This document shows positions 53,010 through 62,569 of a DNA stretch of 64,000 bases, piece after piece. The stretch's first letter is position 1; each line of letters starts with the position of its first letter. The DNA comes from Chitinibacter sp. GC72 (lineage in GTDB: Bacteria; Pseudomonadota; Gammaproteobacteria; Burkholderiales; Chitinibacteraceae). The position numbers and the translations under genes are program-made. Under the pieces are notes generated by a model that searched no databases, was not told where the DNA came from, and was given only the letters and a program-made list of their open reading frames with translations. Location of the stretch: assembly GCF_009760905.1 (NCBI RefSeq), contig NZ_VIRW01000001.1, forward strand, positions 124,001 to 188,000, read 5' to 3'.

Positions 53010-54926
53010 TTACTTTTCTTTAACTTCGGTAAATTCAGCATCAACTACGTTGCCGTCATCCTTAGCGTCGTTGCCTGCAGCTTGCGCGCCAGCTTCTGGA
53101 GCTGCTTGCTCAGCGTACATCTTCTCAGCTACTTTGTGGCTCGCTTTCATTAGGGCTTCAGTTTTGGCTTCGATGGCTTCTTTGTCGTCGCCTTTCACTA
53201 CGCCTTCAAGTTCAGCGATAGCAGCTTCGATTTCCACTTTCTCATCGGCTGTTACTTTGTCGCCCGCGTCAGTCAACATTTTCTTCACTTGGTGGATCAT
53301 CGCTTCGCCTGAGTTGCGAGCAGTTACCAATTCGTGCAGTTTTTTGTCTTCTTCCGCGTTCAATTCAGCGTCGCGTACCATGGCTTCGATTTCAGCTTCA
53401 GACAAACCTGAAGAAGCTTGGATCGTGATTTTCGCTTCTTTGCCAGAGGCTTTGTCTTTCGCGCCAACGTGCAAGATACCGTTTGCGTCGATGTCGAACG
53501 TAACTTCAATTTGCGGCACGCCACGTGGTGCTGGTGGAATATCGCCCAAGTTAAACTGACCCAGCGATTTATTCGCCGACGCTTTTTCACGCTCACCTTG
53601 CAATACGTGAATCGTTACCGCGCTTTGGTTGTCATCCGCAGTTGAGAACGTTTGTGACGCTTTCGTTGGGATCGTCGTGTTTTTCTGGATCAGCTTGGTC
53701 ATCACGCCGCCCAGTGTTTCGATACCCAGTGACAGCGGCGTTACGTCGAGCAGCAAGATGTCTTTACGATCGCCCCCCAATACCGAGCCTTGCAATGCCG
53801 CGCCCACGGCAACCGCTTCGTCTGGATTAACGTCACGACGTGGATCTTTACCGAAGAAATCTTTGACCGCGTCCATGACTTTAGGCATACGAGTCTGACC
53901 GCCGACCAAGATGACGTCGTCGATGTCGGAAGCTTTCAGGCCAGCATCTTTCAATGCAATTTTGCATGGCTCGATTGAACGGGCAATCAGATCTTCAACC
54001 AGTGATTCGAATTTGGCACGGGTAATTTTCAGCACCAAGTGTTTCGGACCCGTTGCGTCCATCGTCACGTAAGGCAGATTAATCTCGGTTTGCGCGCTAG
54101 ACGACAATTCGATCTTCGCTTTCTCTGCCGCTTCTTTCAGGCGTTGCAGTGCCATTACGTCGTTTTTCAGATCAATACCTTGTTCTTTCTTGAATTCGGC
54201 AATGATGTAATCCATCAGACGTTGGTCAAAGTCTTCACCGCCCAAGAACGTATCGCCATTGGTAGCCAATACTTCAAACGCAGTCGAGCCATCAACGTCA
54301 GCGATGTCGATAATCGAAATATCGAAAGTACCACCGCCCAAGTCGTAAACGGCGATTTTACGGTCGCCCTTCGCAACTTTGTCCATACCGAACGCCATCG
54401 CCGCAGCCGTTGGCTCGTTGATGATACGTTTTACGTCCAGACCGGCGATACGGCCCGCGTCTTTAGTCGCTTGGCGTTGGCTATCGTTAAAGTAAGCCGG
54501 AACGGTAATCACCGCTTCGGTCACTTCTTCGCCGAGGTAGTCTTCAGCAGTTTTTTTCATTTTGCGCAGAATCTCGGCAGAGATTTGCGGTGGCGCCATT
54601 TTCTTGTCACGCACCGAAACCCATGCGTCGCCGTTGTCGGCAGAAACAATGCTAAATGGCATTGAGTCGATGTCTTTTTTCACTTCTTTATCGACAAACT
54701 TGCGGCCGATCAGGCGTTTTACCGCGTACAAGGTGTTTTTCGGGTTAGTTACCGCCTGACGTTTCGCTGGCGCGCCAACCAGAATCTCACCGTCTTCCTG
54801 GTAAGCAATAATCGATGGCGTAGTACGCGCGCCTTCAGCATTTTCGATTACTTTAGGTTGGCCATTTTCAATCACAGCCACACAGCTGTTCGTTGTACCC
54901 AAGTCAATACCAATAATTTTACCCAT
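53010..54926 (-). CDS. dnaK: Chaperone DnaK (Hsp70)
   Basis: A 638-residue Hsp70. The ATPase domain begins [21 protein letters not shown] and has [35 protein letters not shown] and [13 protein letters not shown]. The linker [15 protein letters not shown] (one residue off the usual form) joins the substrate-binding domain. The C-terminus ends EFTEVKEK, close to the EEVKDKK end that holds co-chaperones. A sigma-32 promoter and an inverted repeat (54952-54988) lie in the 160-bp gap after grpE, so dnaK can be expressed apart from grpE. Confidence 0.98.
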   Translation of the reverse strand: MGKIIGIDLGTTNSCVAVIENGQPKVIENAEGARTTPSIIAYQEDGEILVGAPAKRQAVTNPKNTLYAVKRLIGRKFVDKEVKKDIDSMPFSIVSADNGDAWVSVRDKKMAPPQISAEILRKMKKTAEDYLGEEVTEAVITVPAYFNDSQRQATKDAGRIAGLDVKRIINEPTAAAMAFGMDKVAKGDRKIAVYDLGGGTFDISIIDIADVDGSTAFEVLATNGDTFLGGEDFDQRLMDYIIAEFKKEQGIDLKNDVMALQRLKEAAEKAKIELSSSAQTEINLPYVTMDATGPKHLVLKITRAKFESLVEDLIARSIEPCKIALKDAGLKASDIDDVILVGGQTRMPKVMDAVKDFFGKDPRRDVNPDEAVAVGAALQGSVLGGDRKDILLLDVTPLSLGIETLGGVMTKLIQKNTTIPTKASQTFSTADDNQSAVTIHVLQGEREKASANKSLGQFNLGDIPPAPRGVPQIEVTFDIDANGILHVGAKDKASGKEAKITIQASSGLSEAEIEAMVRDAELNAEEDKKLHELVTARNSGEAMIHQVKKMLTDAGDKVTADEKVEIEAAIAELEGVVKGDDKEAIEAKTEALMKASHKVAEKMYAEQAAPEAGAQAAGNDAKDDGNVVDAEFTEVKEK

Positions 54927-54951
54927 TTTGATTTTCCTTCATCTCTAGTGC

Positions 54952-54988
54952 CTGCCGCATTGATTATTCAGTGCGTTTGATGCGGCAG
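54952..54988 (-). promoter_or_regulatory. Inverted repeat in the dnaK leader
   Basis: CTGCCGCAT and ATGCGGCAG, nine bp each with a 19-base centre, between the dnaK sigma-32 promoter and its start codon. It is not a CIRCE element. It could fold in the mRNA leader or bind a protein; there is no T run, so it is not a simple terminator. Confidence 0.55.
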
Positions 54989-55012
54989 TATTGTTAAATA
55001 ACCATGACTGCT

Positions 55013-55040
55013 AAGTGGGGATACCGTTTTCTTTTTCAAG
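55013..55040 (-). promoter_or_regulatory. Sigma-32-like promoter of dnaK
   Basis: On the minus strand CTTGAAA, 13 bp, CCCCACTT: near-consensus. It lies about 87 bp before the dnaK start. Confidence 0.82.
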
Positions 55041-55086
55041 AGGCTTTTTTGCGCTTTTATCGCTCAAGCCTTTGAATCGGTAGCGC

Positions 55087-55620
55087 TTATTTGGCTGCAG
55101 CCACCACCACCATCGCCGGGCGAATGGTGCGGCCAGACAACTCGTAACCTTTTTGCATCACCTGAACGACGGTATTGGCTTCTTCGTCACTTGGTACGGT
55201 TGAAATAGCCTGGTGTTTGTTTGGATCGAGCTTCTCGCCCATCGGGTTGATTTCACGCAATTCGAATTTTTCGAACACAGTCACCAACTGCTTGGCGGTC
55301 AAATCAACGCCCATTTTCAGGCCTTCAAAGTTGCCCGATTGATCGAGCAAGGCCATATCCATTGCGTCTTTGACTGAAATGATTTCACGCGCAAATTTTT
55401 CAACGGCAAATTTGCGGGCTTTTTCAGTCTCATCTGCTGCACGGCGGCGAGCATTTTCGGCCTCGGCGCGTACATACAGAATATCCTGACGGGCTTTTTC
55501 CAGATCAGCCAAAGCTTGAGTCAGCAGCTCATCGGTGCTTGGCGCTTGGGCTTCGCTCTCTTGTTGCTCAACGGGAGCGGCTACTTCTTCGTGCATTTCA
55601 GGCTTAACTTCTTGATTCAT
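55087..55620 (-). CDS. grpE: Nucleotide exchange factor GrpE
   Basis: A 177-residue protein that releases ADP from DnaK. It has an acidic N-terminus, a long helix (~35-80: LADLEKARQDILYVRAEAENARRRA), and the C-terminal beta-domain with NPMGEKLDPNKHQAISTV and GYELSGRTIRPAMVVVA. A perfect GGAGG five bases before ATG 55620 fixes the start. It leads the grpE-dnaK-dnaJ group, and a sigma-32-like promoter lies just upstream. Confidence 0.96.
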   Translation of the reverse strand: MNQEVKPEMHEEVAAPVEQQESEAQAPSTDELLTQALADLEKARQDILYVRAEAENARRRAADETEKARKFAVEKFAREIISVKDAMDMALLDQSGNFEGLKMGVDLTAKQLVTVFEKFELREINPMGEKLDPNKHQAISTVPSDEEANTVVQVMQKGYELSGRTIRPAMVVVAAAK

Positions 55621-55647
55621 GATGTCCTCCAACAGCGAATGACGGGT

Positions 55648-55675
55648 AGATTGGGATAAGCCACATCATTTCAAG
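55648..55675 (-). promoter_or_regulatory. Sigma-32-like promoter of grpE
   Basis: On the minus strand CTTGAAA, 13 bp, CCCAATCT. The -35 part is perfect and the -10 partial. Confidence 0.7.
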
Positions 55676-55757
55676 GGCTTTTCTGCTGAAAAAGCAGCAG
55701 CGCTAAGTAATTGCCCCAATATGTAGTCTTTATTTTTCAACTACAATTTATTGTGCG

Positions 55758-55783
55758 TTGCAATATTTGTTGCAATGCAAAAT
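55758..55783 (+). promoter_or_regulatory. TTGCAAT repeats upstream of aceA, possible operator
   Basis: TTGCAAT at 55758 and again at 55770, with a GCAAAAT at 55777, about 75-95 bp before the aceA start. The first two are 12 bp apart. TTGCAA-like half-sites are known for regulators of glyoxylate and acyl metabolism (RamB, ScfR); the match to either is an inference. Confidence 0.45.
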
Positions 55784-55852
55784 ATTCCTGCTTCAATTAA
55801 TACCAGCCTTTCGATTTGACCCGCCGTTTTCAAAGATCACAGGGAGCACGCC

Positions 55853-57133
55853 ATGAGTAACGCCGCTGAACGCATTGCCGCACTTGAACACGATTGGAAA
55901 ACCAACCCACGCTGGGCTGGTGTCACCCGCCCCTATTCCGCCGCCGATGTCGAACGGCTGCGTGGCAATTTACTGCAGGAATACACCATCGCCCGCCACG
56001 GCGCGAACAAGCTCTGGCAGCTAATGCATGAACAATCGTACGTGCATGCACTGGGTGCGCTCACTGGCAATCAGGCCATGCAGCAAGTCAAAGCGGGCTT
56101 GAAAGCGATTTATCTGTCTGGCTGGCAAGTGGCGGCCGACGCCAATTTAGCGGGCGAAATGTACCCCGATCAATCGCTCTACCCTGCCAACTCGGTACCA
56201 CAAGTGGTGCGCCGCATTAACAATACGCTGGCACGGGCGGATCAGATCCATCATGCCGAAGGCGACGATAGCATCGACTGGTTTGCTCCCATCGTTGCTG
56301 ATGCGGAAGCGGGCTTTGGCGGCGTGCTCAATGCATTCGAGCTGATGAAAGCAATGATTGAAGCAGGTGCGGCTGGCGTGCACTTTGAAGACCAGCTCGC
56401 TTCGGTTAAAAAATGCGGCCATATGGGCGGTAAAGTATTGGTGCCAACGCGCGAAGCCGTTGAAAAACTGGTTGCCGCACGACTGGCTGCCGACGTCATG
56501 GGCGTACCGACGATTATCGTGGCACGCACCGACGCTGAAGCGGCCGATTTGCTCACCAGCGACGTGGATGACAATGACAAGCCATTCTGCACTGGCGAGC
56601 GCACAGTCGAAGGCTTCTACAAGACGTATCCTGGTCTAGAGCAAGCCATCTCTCGCGGTCTGGCCTATGCCCCCTATGCCGACTTGGTGTGGTGTGAAAC
56701 AGGCAAACCGGATTTGGAATACGCTCGCAAATTTGCGCAAGCCATCCACGCTAAATTCCCGGGCAAAATGTTGGCGTACAACTGCTCACCTTCGTTCAAC
56801 TGGAAGAAAAATCTCGACGACGCGACGATTGCCAAATTCCAGAAAGAGCTGGGCGCGCTTGGCTATAAATTCCAGTTCATCACTTTGGCGGGTTTCCATG
56901 CTTTGAATTACGGCATGTTCAATCTGGCGCACGGCTACGCACGTGAAGGGATGACTGCGTTTGTTGAGCTACAGCAAGCGGAATTTGCAGCGGCCGATCG
57001 TGGCTTTACCGCGGTCAAACACCAACGTGAAGTGGGCACTGGTTACTTTGATCAAGTCACGCAGGTAATCCAGCAAGGTCAATCATCAACGACGGCGCTG
57101 AAAGGCTCAACCGAAGCCGAGCAATTTCACTGA
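55853..57133 (+). CDS. aceA: Isocitrate lyase
   Basis: A 426-residue enzyme of the glyoxylate shunt that splits isocitrate into glyoxylate and succinate. It has [34 protein letters not shown] (Mg-binding), the catalytic [14 protein letters not shown], and the C-terminal [13 protein letters not shown] and [16 protein letters not shown]. Growth on acetate, such as that released by deacetylating chitin products, needs this route. aceB follows 114 bp downstream on the same strand. AGGGAGC precedes the ATG. Confidence 0.97.
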   Translation: MSNAAERIAALEHDWKTNPRWAGVTRPYSAADVERLRGNLLQEYTIARHGANKLWQLMHEQSYVHALGALTGNQAMQQVKAGLKAIYLSGWQVAADANLAGEMYPDQSLYPANSVPQVVRRINNTLARADQIHHAEGDDSIDWFAPIVADAEAGFGGVLNAFELMKAMIEAGAAGVHFEDQLASVKKCGHMGGKVLVPTREAVEKLVAARLAADVMGVPTIIVARTDAEAADLLTSDVDDNDKPFCTGERTVEGFYKTYPGLEQAISRGLAYAPYADLVWCETGKPDLEYARKFAQAIHAKFPGKMLAYNCSPSFNWKKNLDDATIAKFQKELGALGYKFQFITLAGFHALNYGMFNLAHGYAREGMTAFVELQQAEFAAADRGFTAVKHQREVGTGYFDQVTQVIQQGQSSTTALKGSTEAEQFH

Positions 57134-57247
57134 TCAAACTATGCAGGGGCTCAGTCTGCAGTGATGAGCCCTATTGCATTTGGTTTGCGATCCAATCAGC
57201 GCAGCCTAGCCAAGCTAGGCTGTAAGTACATACAGGGAGTACACGAT

Positions 57248-58834
57248 ATGTCGACAACATTGGCAGGTATCCGCGTCAAAGGCCATATCAGTGCCGAGTT
57301 CGGGAAGATACTCTCCCCTGATGCGCTCGCCTTTCTGGCCGAACTACACCGTTTATTCGAACCTCGCCGCCGTGAATTAATGGCAGCGCGTCTTGCCCGG
57401 CAAGCGCTGCTCGATCAAGGCGTCAAACCGGATTTTCTAGCCGCAACGGCGCATATTCGCTATGGCGAATGGAAAATCAGCCCGCTACCGGAAGATTTGC
57501 AAGATCGCCGCGTGGAAATCACCGGCCCCGTCGAGCGCAAAATGATGATCAATGCGCTCAATTCGGGCGCTAAATCGTTTATGGCCGATTTTGAAGACTC
57601 AAACACGCCCACCTGGGAAAACCAGATCGAGGGGCAAATCAATGTTTATGACGCTTATCGGCGCACGATTCGCTACACGAGCCCGGAAGGCAAAGAATAC
57701 GCGCTAAATCATGAAATCGCGACGCTGCTCACCCGCCCGCGCGGCTGGCATTTGATGGAAAAGCACGTCGAAGTCGACGGCGAAATCATGTCTGGCTCGC
57801 TGTTTGATTTCGGTCTGGTCGTGTTTCACAACCTACAATATCGGCTTAGCATCGGCAGCTCATGCTACTTCTATCTGCCCAAAATGGAATCGCACCTCGA
57901 AGCGCGGCTCTGGAACGATGTGTTTACCTGGGCCGAGGCCGAATTGAAAGCGCCGCATGGCTGCATCAAGGGCACGGTACTGATCGAGACGATTCTGGCG
58001 GCGTTTGAGATGGATGAAATTCTATACGAATTGCGCGAGCATTCTGCCGGATTGAACGCTGGGCGCTGGGATTATATTTTTAGCTGCATCAAAAAATTCC
58101 GCAGCAACGACGATTTCTGTCTGGCCGATCGCGGCAAAATCACGATGACCGTGCCGTTTATGCGCGCGTATTCATTATTGCTGCTCAAAACCTGCCATCA
58201 GCGCGGCGCACCGGCGATGGGCGGCATGTCGGCGTATATTCCGGTCAAAACCGACCTTGAAGCTAATGAACGGGCGATGGCGCAAGTACGCGCCGACAAA
58301 GAGCGCGATGCAGGCGATGGCTATGATGGCGGCTGGGTCGCACACCCAGGGCTGGTACCTGTTGCTAAGGCAGCCTGGGATTCGGTTCTGGGGCAATACC
58401 CCAATCAAATCCATAAGCAACGGCTGGACGTGCAAGTTGCGGCCAGTGATTTATTAAATTTCCAGCCGGAGGCGCCCATCACCGAAGCGGGTGTACGCGG
58501 CAATATTTCGGTCGGGGTGCAATATCTGGCTTCGTGGCTGGCAGGCATGGGTTGTGTGCCGATTCATAATCTGATGGAAGACGCCGCAACCGCCGAAATC
58601 AGCCGCTCGCAAATCTGGCAGTGGATACGCTCGCACAAAGGCGTGCTTGATGATGGCCGCAAGGTGACAAGCGCGCTGTTTAGCCAATTGCTGGAAGAAG
58701 AAGTGGCTAAAATCGAACAGCAAGGCCGCTATAGCGCCACGCTCAAAGAAGCCGCCCGCTTGTTTGAGCAAATCACCACCAGTGATGAATTTGTCGAGTT
58801 TTTAACTTTGCCAGGCTATACGCGGCTAGCTTGA
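57248..58834 (+). CDS. aceB: Malate synthase A
   Basis: A 528-residue enzyme condensing glyoxylate with acetyl-CoA to malate. It has [20 protein letters not shown] (substrate site), [60 protein letters not shown] (two blocks), and the catalytic region ending with [21 protein letters not shown] chose ATG 57248 for its AGGGAG site and length match; an in-frame start at 57161 is less likely. It pairs with aceA. A weak 49-bp candidate lies inside (58353-58401), and a strong copy begins at its stop codon. Confidence 0.95.
   Translation: MSTTLAGIRVKGHISAEFGKILSPDALAFLAELHRLFEPRRRELMAARLARQALLDQGVKPDFLAATAHIRYGEWKISPLPEDLQDRRVEITGPVERKMMINALNSGAKSFMADFEDSNTPTWENQIEGQINVYDAYRRTIRYTSPEGKEYALNHEIATLLTRPRGWHLMEKHVEVDGEIMSGSLFDFGLVVFHNLQYRLSIGSSCYFYLPKMESHLEARLWNDVFTWAEAELKAPHGCIKGTVLIETILAAFEMDEILYELREHSAGLNAGRWDYIFSCIKKFRSNDDFCLADRGKITMTVPFMRAYSLLLLKTCHQRGAPAMGGMSAYIPVKTDLEANERAMAQVRADKERDAGDGYDGGWVAHPGLVPVAKAAWDSVLGQYPNQIHKQRLDVQVAASDLLNFQPEAPITEAGVRGNISVGVQYLASWLAGMGCVPIHNLMEDAATAEISRSQIWQWIRSHKGVLDDGRKVTSALFSQLLEEEVAKIEQQGRYSATLKEAARLFEQITTSDEFVEFLTLPGYTRLA
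58353..58401. repeat. 49-bp palindromic motif, weak intragenic candidate in aceB
   Basis: TGGTACCTGT to GCAATACCC at the right offset. The right end is perfect, the left only matches GGTA. It lies within the malate synthase frame. Confidence 0.3.
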
Positions 58835-58843
58835 TACCCATAA

Positions 58844-58892
58844 TGGTATACCTCTGTAGCAATTGCTTTATTTGATCTACAGAGCAATACCC
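58844..58892. repeat. 49-bp palindromic motif after aceB, with outer half-site
   Basis: TGGTATACCTCTGTAG on the left and CTACAGAGCAATACCC on the right. An outer facing half-site (GATACCC, 58833-58839) overlaps the aceB stop TGA. This copy has the fullest right arm. Confidence 0.92.
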
Positions 58893-58895
58893 GAT

Positions 58896-58926
58896 AAAAA
58901 AGCCTCGCAGATGCGAGGCTTTTTTG
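58896..58926 (+). terminator. Intrinsic terminator between aceB and the GH20 gene
   Basis: AAAAAGCCTCGC and GCGAGGCTTTTT with loop AGAT; serves both convergent genes. Confidence 0.9.
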
Positions 58927-58944
58927 ATTTCAACAAGGGTCTGA

Positions 58945-61479
58945 TTACACCGCAACCACCCGGCTACGGCGATTATTGCTGCTAAAGGCTGCCACTTTCA
59001 TCGTTGCCGTGGCTGCCACAGGGCCGGTATAGAGCGCTGAAGCTGGCGTTGGGTCAGAGCCATCGGTGGTGTAGCGAATCGCCAAGCCTGGTGCCGAAGT
59101 ATTGGCGTACAGCTGGCCCGCTTCCACTTTCACGCCCGGCAACGGGATGCGGTAGCCGTAGCCGCCGAAGTCTTCCGAACGTGGGAAGCCATCGAGACGT
59201 GGCAATTCGCGTTGACCCAAGCGATTGGCGAATTCGTTCCAATCCGCGTCGATTTTGCTCTGGCGAGCGGCGGCATCAGCGATTGAAGTCCACGCTGGAT
59301 CTTTCGCCCAGGCGCGTTCGGCCAGAGCGATCGTGCGTGGCATCGCCAAGTATTCGAGGCGGCCGCGGTTGCGGATGTTTTCCGCCCACAATTGGCCTTG
59401 AATCCCGATGATGTTTTTAGTGCCTTCTGGCGTCAGGCGTACTTTGCTGGCGATATTGTCTTTATCCAACGCATGGCCAAACAAATTAACCGTCGCCGTC
59501 GTGAAAATATCGAGTGGTACAAACTCAAACGCACCACGCGTTTCGATAAAGCCGCCCCAGTAGTAACCCGGCTCCAGTGGGTCTTTCGCGTAGGCCAAGT
59601 CAAAATACAGATTCGTCACGTTCGACAAGACCGTTTTATAGCCGGCGTTAGCCAACTGGTAAGCAAAGTCTTCCTGACCCCAGCCCCATACGTTATTCCA
59701 CACGTACGGGCGGAAGTTGGCGTTGACGAATTCTGGATTCGGGCCGTGGGTATGTACACCGTTGACTTCTTTTTTCACCAGTGCAATTTCTTCCCAGCCG
59801 CCAAACACCAAGCCGTATTTTTTCAGCAGATCGCGGTAGCGGGCGAGGAAGTAGTTTTGCAGCTCGACGATTTGCGTCATGCCCTGCTCTTTCATAAAGG
59901 CTTGGCAAACCGGCGATTGTTCCCACGCACCGTGCGGTACTTCATCGCCGCCGGTATGCATCGTCGTAAACGGCGCGCCCGCTTCTTCAAACATGGCTTT
60001 CACATCGTGTAGCACGGTTTCGATAAAGGTGTAGCAGGATTCCTGACCAATACAGATTACATTGTCGTGCCAGAGCTGCACGGACTCATACACCGATGCG
60101 TCGTTAAAGTCGCACAACAGGTATTGCTTGGCTTCAGCCTCGCGGCCTTCGGCCATCAAACGCGTGTAGCGCACATTCATCGCCTTGATCGCGGCACGCG
60201 CATGGCCTGGCACGTCGATTTCTGGCACGACTTCGATATGGCGCGCGGTGGCGTATTTCAAGATTTCGATGAAATCAGCTTTGCTGTAATAACCACTACC
60301 CGCCTTACCCGCCACGTCGCCGCCCGAGCCAAAGCATGGCACCAGATTGTCGGTTTCGTCCGCCGTGTAACCGCGCAAGCTACCGATTTCGGTTAGTTCA
60401 GGCAGGCTAGGAATTTCCAAGCGCCAGCCTTCGTCGTCGGTGAGGTGGAAGTGGAACTGGTTCAGCTTGTATAGCGACATGCATTCAAGCAGGCGCAGAA
60501 TCGTTTCTTTGCTGGTGAAGTTACGGCCCACATCGAGGTGCATGCCGCGGTAGGCAAAACGTGGCGCATCCACAACTTTACACGCGCCAACGGCGAGTTC
60601 TGCTTGCGGGTTCAGGAAGGCCGCCACTGGCAATAATTGACGTAAACTTTGAATGCCGTTGCACACGCCCGCAGCGCTCGCGCCGGTAATTACGATGCCT
60701 TGTGGCGTTACGTCGAGCTGGTAAGCCTCGTTAGGCGCCAAAGTATCGCTAACGTTCACCGCGCTAATTTGCAGTTTGATCGTTGCCGCGCCCGCTGGCG
60801 TAATCGCCGCGCGTTGCAATGTTTTGCCGCTCACATCATGCAGGCTGGCTTGCAGCAAAGCCGCTTCATTGGCCAGATCAGCCGAATGCACGATATAGGT
60901 ATTTTTATTGATTACAAACTCGCCCGCTGCGGCAGTGTAGCTCAGCGGGGTTGGCGTGATTTTGCTCAGGCTATCGGCTGGCAACAGAGTCAGAGCGGCA
61001 TTATCGGCATAGGTTTGTGCAGCATTGCTCAGCGCGACCTGATCGGCAGCATTGCGATTGCGCTGCGCTGGCGTGGCAAACTCGGCAATTTCCGGGTCGC
61101 CAATCACTTCCATCTGCGCATTCGGCGTGCCCACGTCGTAAACAATATAGAAACCCAGCGGCGCGTCGGTTTCGCTAATCACCCAGAACAGGCCTTCGTA
61201 ATCGAAAGTGCGGGTTTCACCCGGCTGCAATGCGCCGAATTCAGCTTTGGGCTCAAGGCTCCAGAAGTCGCCATTGACGTGCGTGACCAGCACATTGCCC
61301 GATACGGTTTCAGGCTTGATTTTGCGACAGGTATTGAAATAGATGGCCCAGCCTGATGCTGGCAGGGGCTGATCGGATAGATTGGTCAGCGTCAAAGCAG
61401 CGAGAAAGTTATCGCCGTTATGAGCGTTGGTTTTATTGGCCCATGTTAATTTTAAATGCGCACCTGCTGGCTTGTTCAT
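58945..61479 (-). CDS. GH20 beta-N-acetylhexosaminidase (chitobiase-type)
   Basis: An 844-residue enzyme that releases GlcNAc from chito-oligosaccharides. It has the N-terminal CHB_HEX carbohydrate-binding domain (~1-145), a GH20b domain (~165-300), the catalytic barrel with D512-E513 (MHTGGDEVPHGAWE) and the entry motif FHFHLTDDEGWRLEIPSLPEL (split), and a C-terminal CHB_HEX-type domain with TPASALYTGP. The architecture is that of Serratia chitobiase. Unlike that periplasmic enzyme, no signal peptide is seen after ATG 61479, which has a good GGGAGAAAG site. The frame is open further upstream (MLGITALALLHC...), so export is not excluded. A divergent AraC gene lies 220 bp away. Confidence 0.93.
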   Translation of the reverse strand: MNKPAGAHLKLTWANKTNAHNGDNFLAALTLTNLSDQPLPASGWAIYFNTCRKIKPETVSGNVLVTHVNGDFWSLEPKAEFGALQPGETRTFDYEGLFWVISETDAPLGFYIVYDVGTPNAQMEVIGDPEIAEFATPAQRNRNAADQVALSNAAQTYADNAALTLLPADSLSKITPTPLSYTAAAGEFVINKNTYIVHSADLANEAALLQASLHDVSGKTLQRAAITPAGAATIKLQISAVNVSDTLAPNEAYQLDVTPQGIVITGASAAGVCNGIQSLRQLLPVAAFLNPQAELAVGACKVVDAPRFAYRGMHLDVGRNFTSKETILRLLECMSLYKLNQFHFHLTDDEGWRLEIPSLPELTEIGSLRGYTADETDNLVPCFGSGGDVAGKAGSGYYSKADFIEILKYATARHIEVVPEIDVPGHARAAIKAMNVRYTRLMAEGREAEAKQYLLCDFNDASVYESVQLWHDNVICIGQESCYTFIETVLHDVKAMFEEAGAPFTTMHTGGDEVPHGAWEQSPVCQAFMKEQGMTQIVELQNYFLARYRDLLKKYGLVFGGWEEIALVKKEVNGVHTHGPNPEFVNANFRPYVWNNVWGWGQEDFAYQLANAGYKTVLSNVTNLYFDLAYAKDPLEPGYYWGGFIETRGAFEFVPLDIFTTATVNLFGHALDKDNIASKVRLTPEGTKNIIGIQGQLWAENIRNRGRLEYLAMPRTIALAERAWAKDPAWTSIADAAARQSKIDADWNEFANRLGQRELPRLDGFPRSEDFGGYGYRIPLPGVKVEAGQLYANTSAPGLAIRYTTDGSDPTPASALYTGPVAATATMKVAAFSSNNRRSRVVAV

Positions 61480-61699
61480 TCTTGCTTTCTCCCTTCGGTT
61501 AATCAATCGGGGCCGTCTTCCCCATCCAGCACAGTGTAGAAGTGCCAAAGCCGTAATGCCAAGCACTGCTTACGGGCTGTCGCCAGGATGGTCGCCCCTC
61601 GCCGCTGATTGCCATTTATACCGCCAAGCCACCACAAAACATCCATCATTAGCCCAAAAAAGAATAGAATTAGCCCAAATCATTAAACAGGGCATCAAG

Positions 61700-62569
61700 A
61701 TGCTGATACGGGAATGGATCGGTAACTCGCAAGGCCACGCCTGGCGGCTTAATCATCATCTGGCCGAATCGCTGCCGTTCAATTTTCATTTCCATCCCGA
61801 GTACGAGCTGACACTTACACTGGGCGGCACAGGCCAGCGGCATATCGGCAGCGATCTGGAAGGCTTTGCTCAATGCGATCTGGCGCTGGTTGCGCCCAAT
61901 CAGCCGCACAGCTGGCAAGCACCTGCGCGCGCCGATGGCGGGCAGATCGAGCTGCAGGTGGTGCTGTTCCGGCTCGATTGGCTGGTTTCGCTGGCGGAAA
62001 ATGGCATGCCTGAGCTACGGCATTTGTGCCAATGGCTGGCGCAAATCCGGCAGGGCGTGGTGTTTAGCCCCGACTGCACCCGCATTATTGCGCCCCGATT
62101 GGCGCAGCTGCATGAATTCTCCGGGCTGAAACGGCTAACGGCCTTGCTCGATATTCTGGCCGAGCTGGAAAACGATCAGGCTGCGCGTTTTATCAATGGC
62201 GAGCTAACGCAGCTAGACCCGGATCGCCGCTTGATCAGGGCCATGACACATTTACAAAACCACTATTTGCAGGCCGTCACGCTGGACGAGCTGGCCCAGG
62301 TTGCCGCCTGCAGTGTGACCACCCTGAAAAGACTGTTTGCCCAGCAAATGAAATCGAGCTTTAGTCAGGAGCTTTCGCGCTTGCGTATCGCCCATGCCAG
62401 CAATCTGCTCCTGACCACGGATCGCGGCATAGACTGGATCGCCAGCCAAAGCGGCTACCCCTGTTTAAGTCATTTTTATCAGCAGTTTAGCGAGCGGCTG
62501 GGCCAAACGCCCAGCGCCTTCCGGCGACAGGCCAAAGCGCACTCGACGCAAGGACAATACAGGGTATAG
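61700..62569 (+). CDS. AraC/XylS-family transcription regulator
   Basis: A 289-residue regulator. Residues ~10-130 are a cupin-like sensor (LPFNFHFHPEYELTLTLGG, FAQCDLALVAPNQPHSWQAP). The DNA-binding part has two helix-turn-helix motifs (LDELAQVAACSVTTLKRLFAQ and IDWIASQSGYPCLSHFYQQF). The layout recalls ChbR, which senses chitobiose. It is divergent from the GH20 gene, so control of hexosaminidase by a chitin product is the natural guess; it has not been shown. ATG 61700 follows CAGGGC; the longer frame upstream overlaps the intergenic region. The stop codon lies inside a 49-bp motif. Confidence 0.9.
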   Translation: MLIREWIGNSQGHAWRLNHHLAESLPFNFHFHPEYELTLTLGGTGQRHIGSDLEGFAQCDLALVAPNQPHSWQAPARADGGQIELQVVLFRLDWLVSLAENGMPELRHLCQWLAQIRQGVVFSPDCTRIIAPRLAQLHEFSGLKRLTALLDILAELENDQAARFINGELTQLDPDRRLIRAMTHLQNHYLQAVTLDELAQVAACSVTTLKRLFAQQMKSSFSQELSRLRIAHASNLLLTTDRGIDWIASQSGYPCLSHFYQQFSERLGQTPSAFRRQAKAHSTQGQYRV

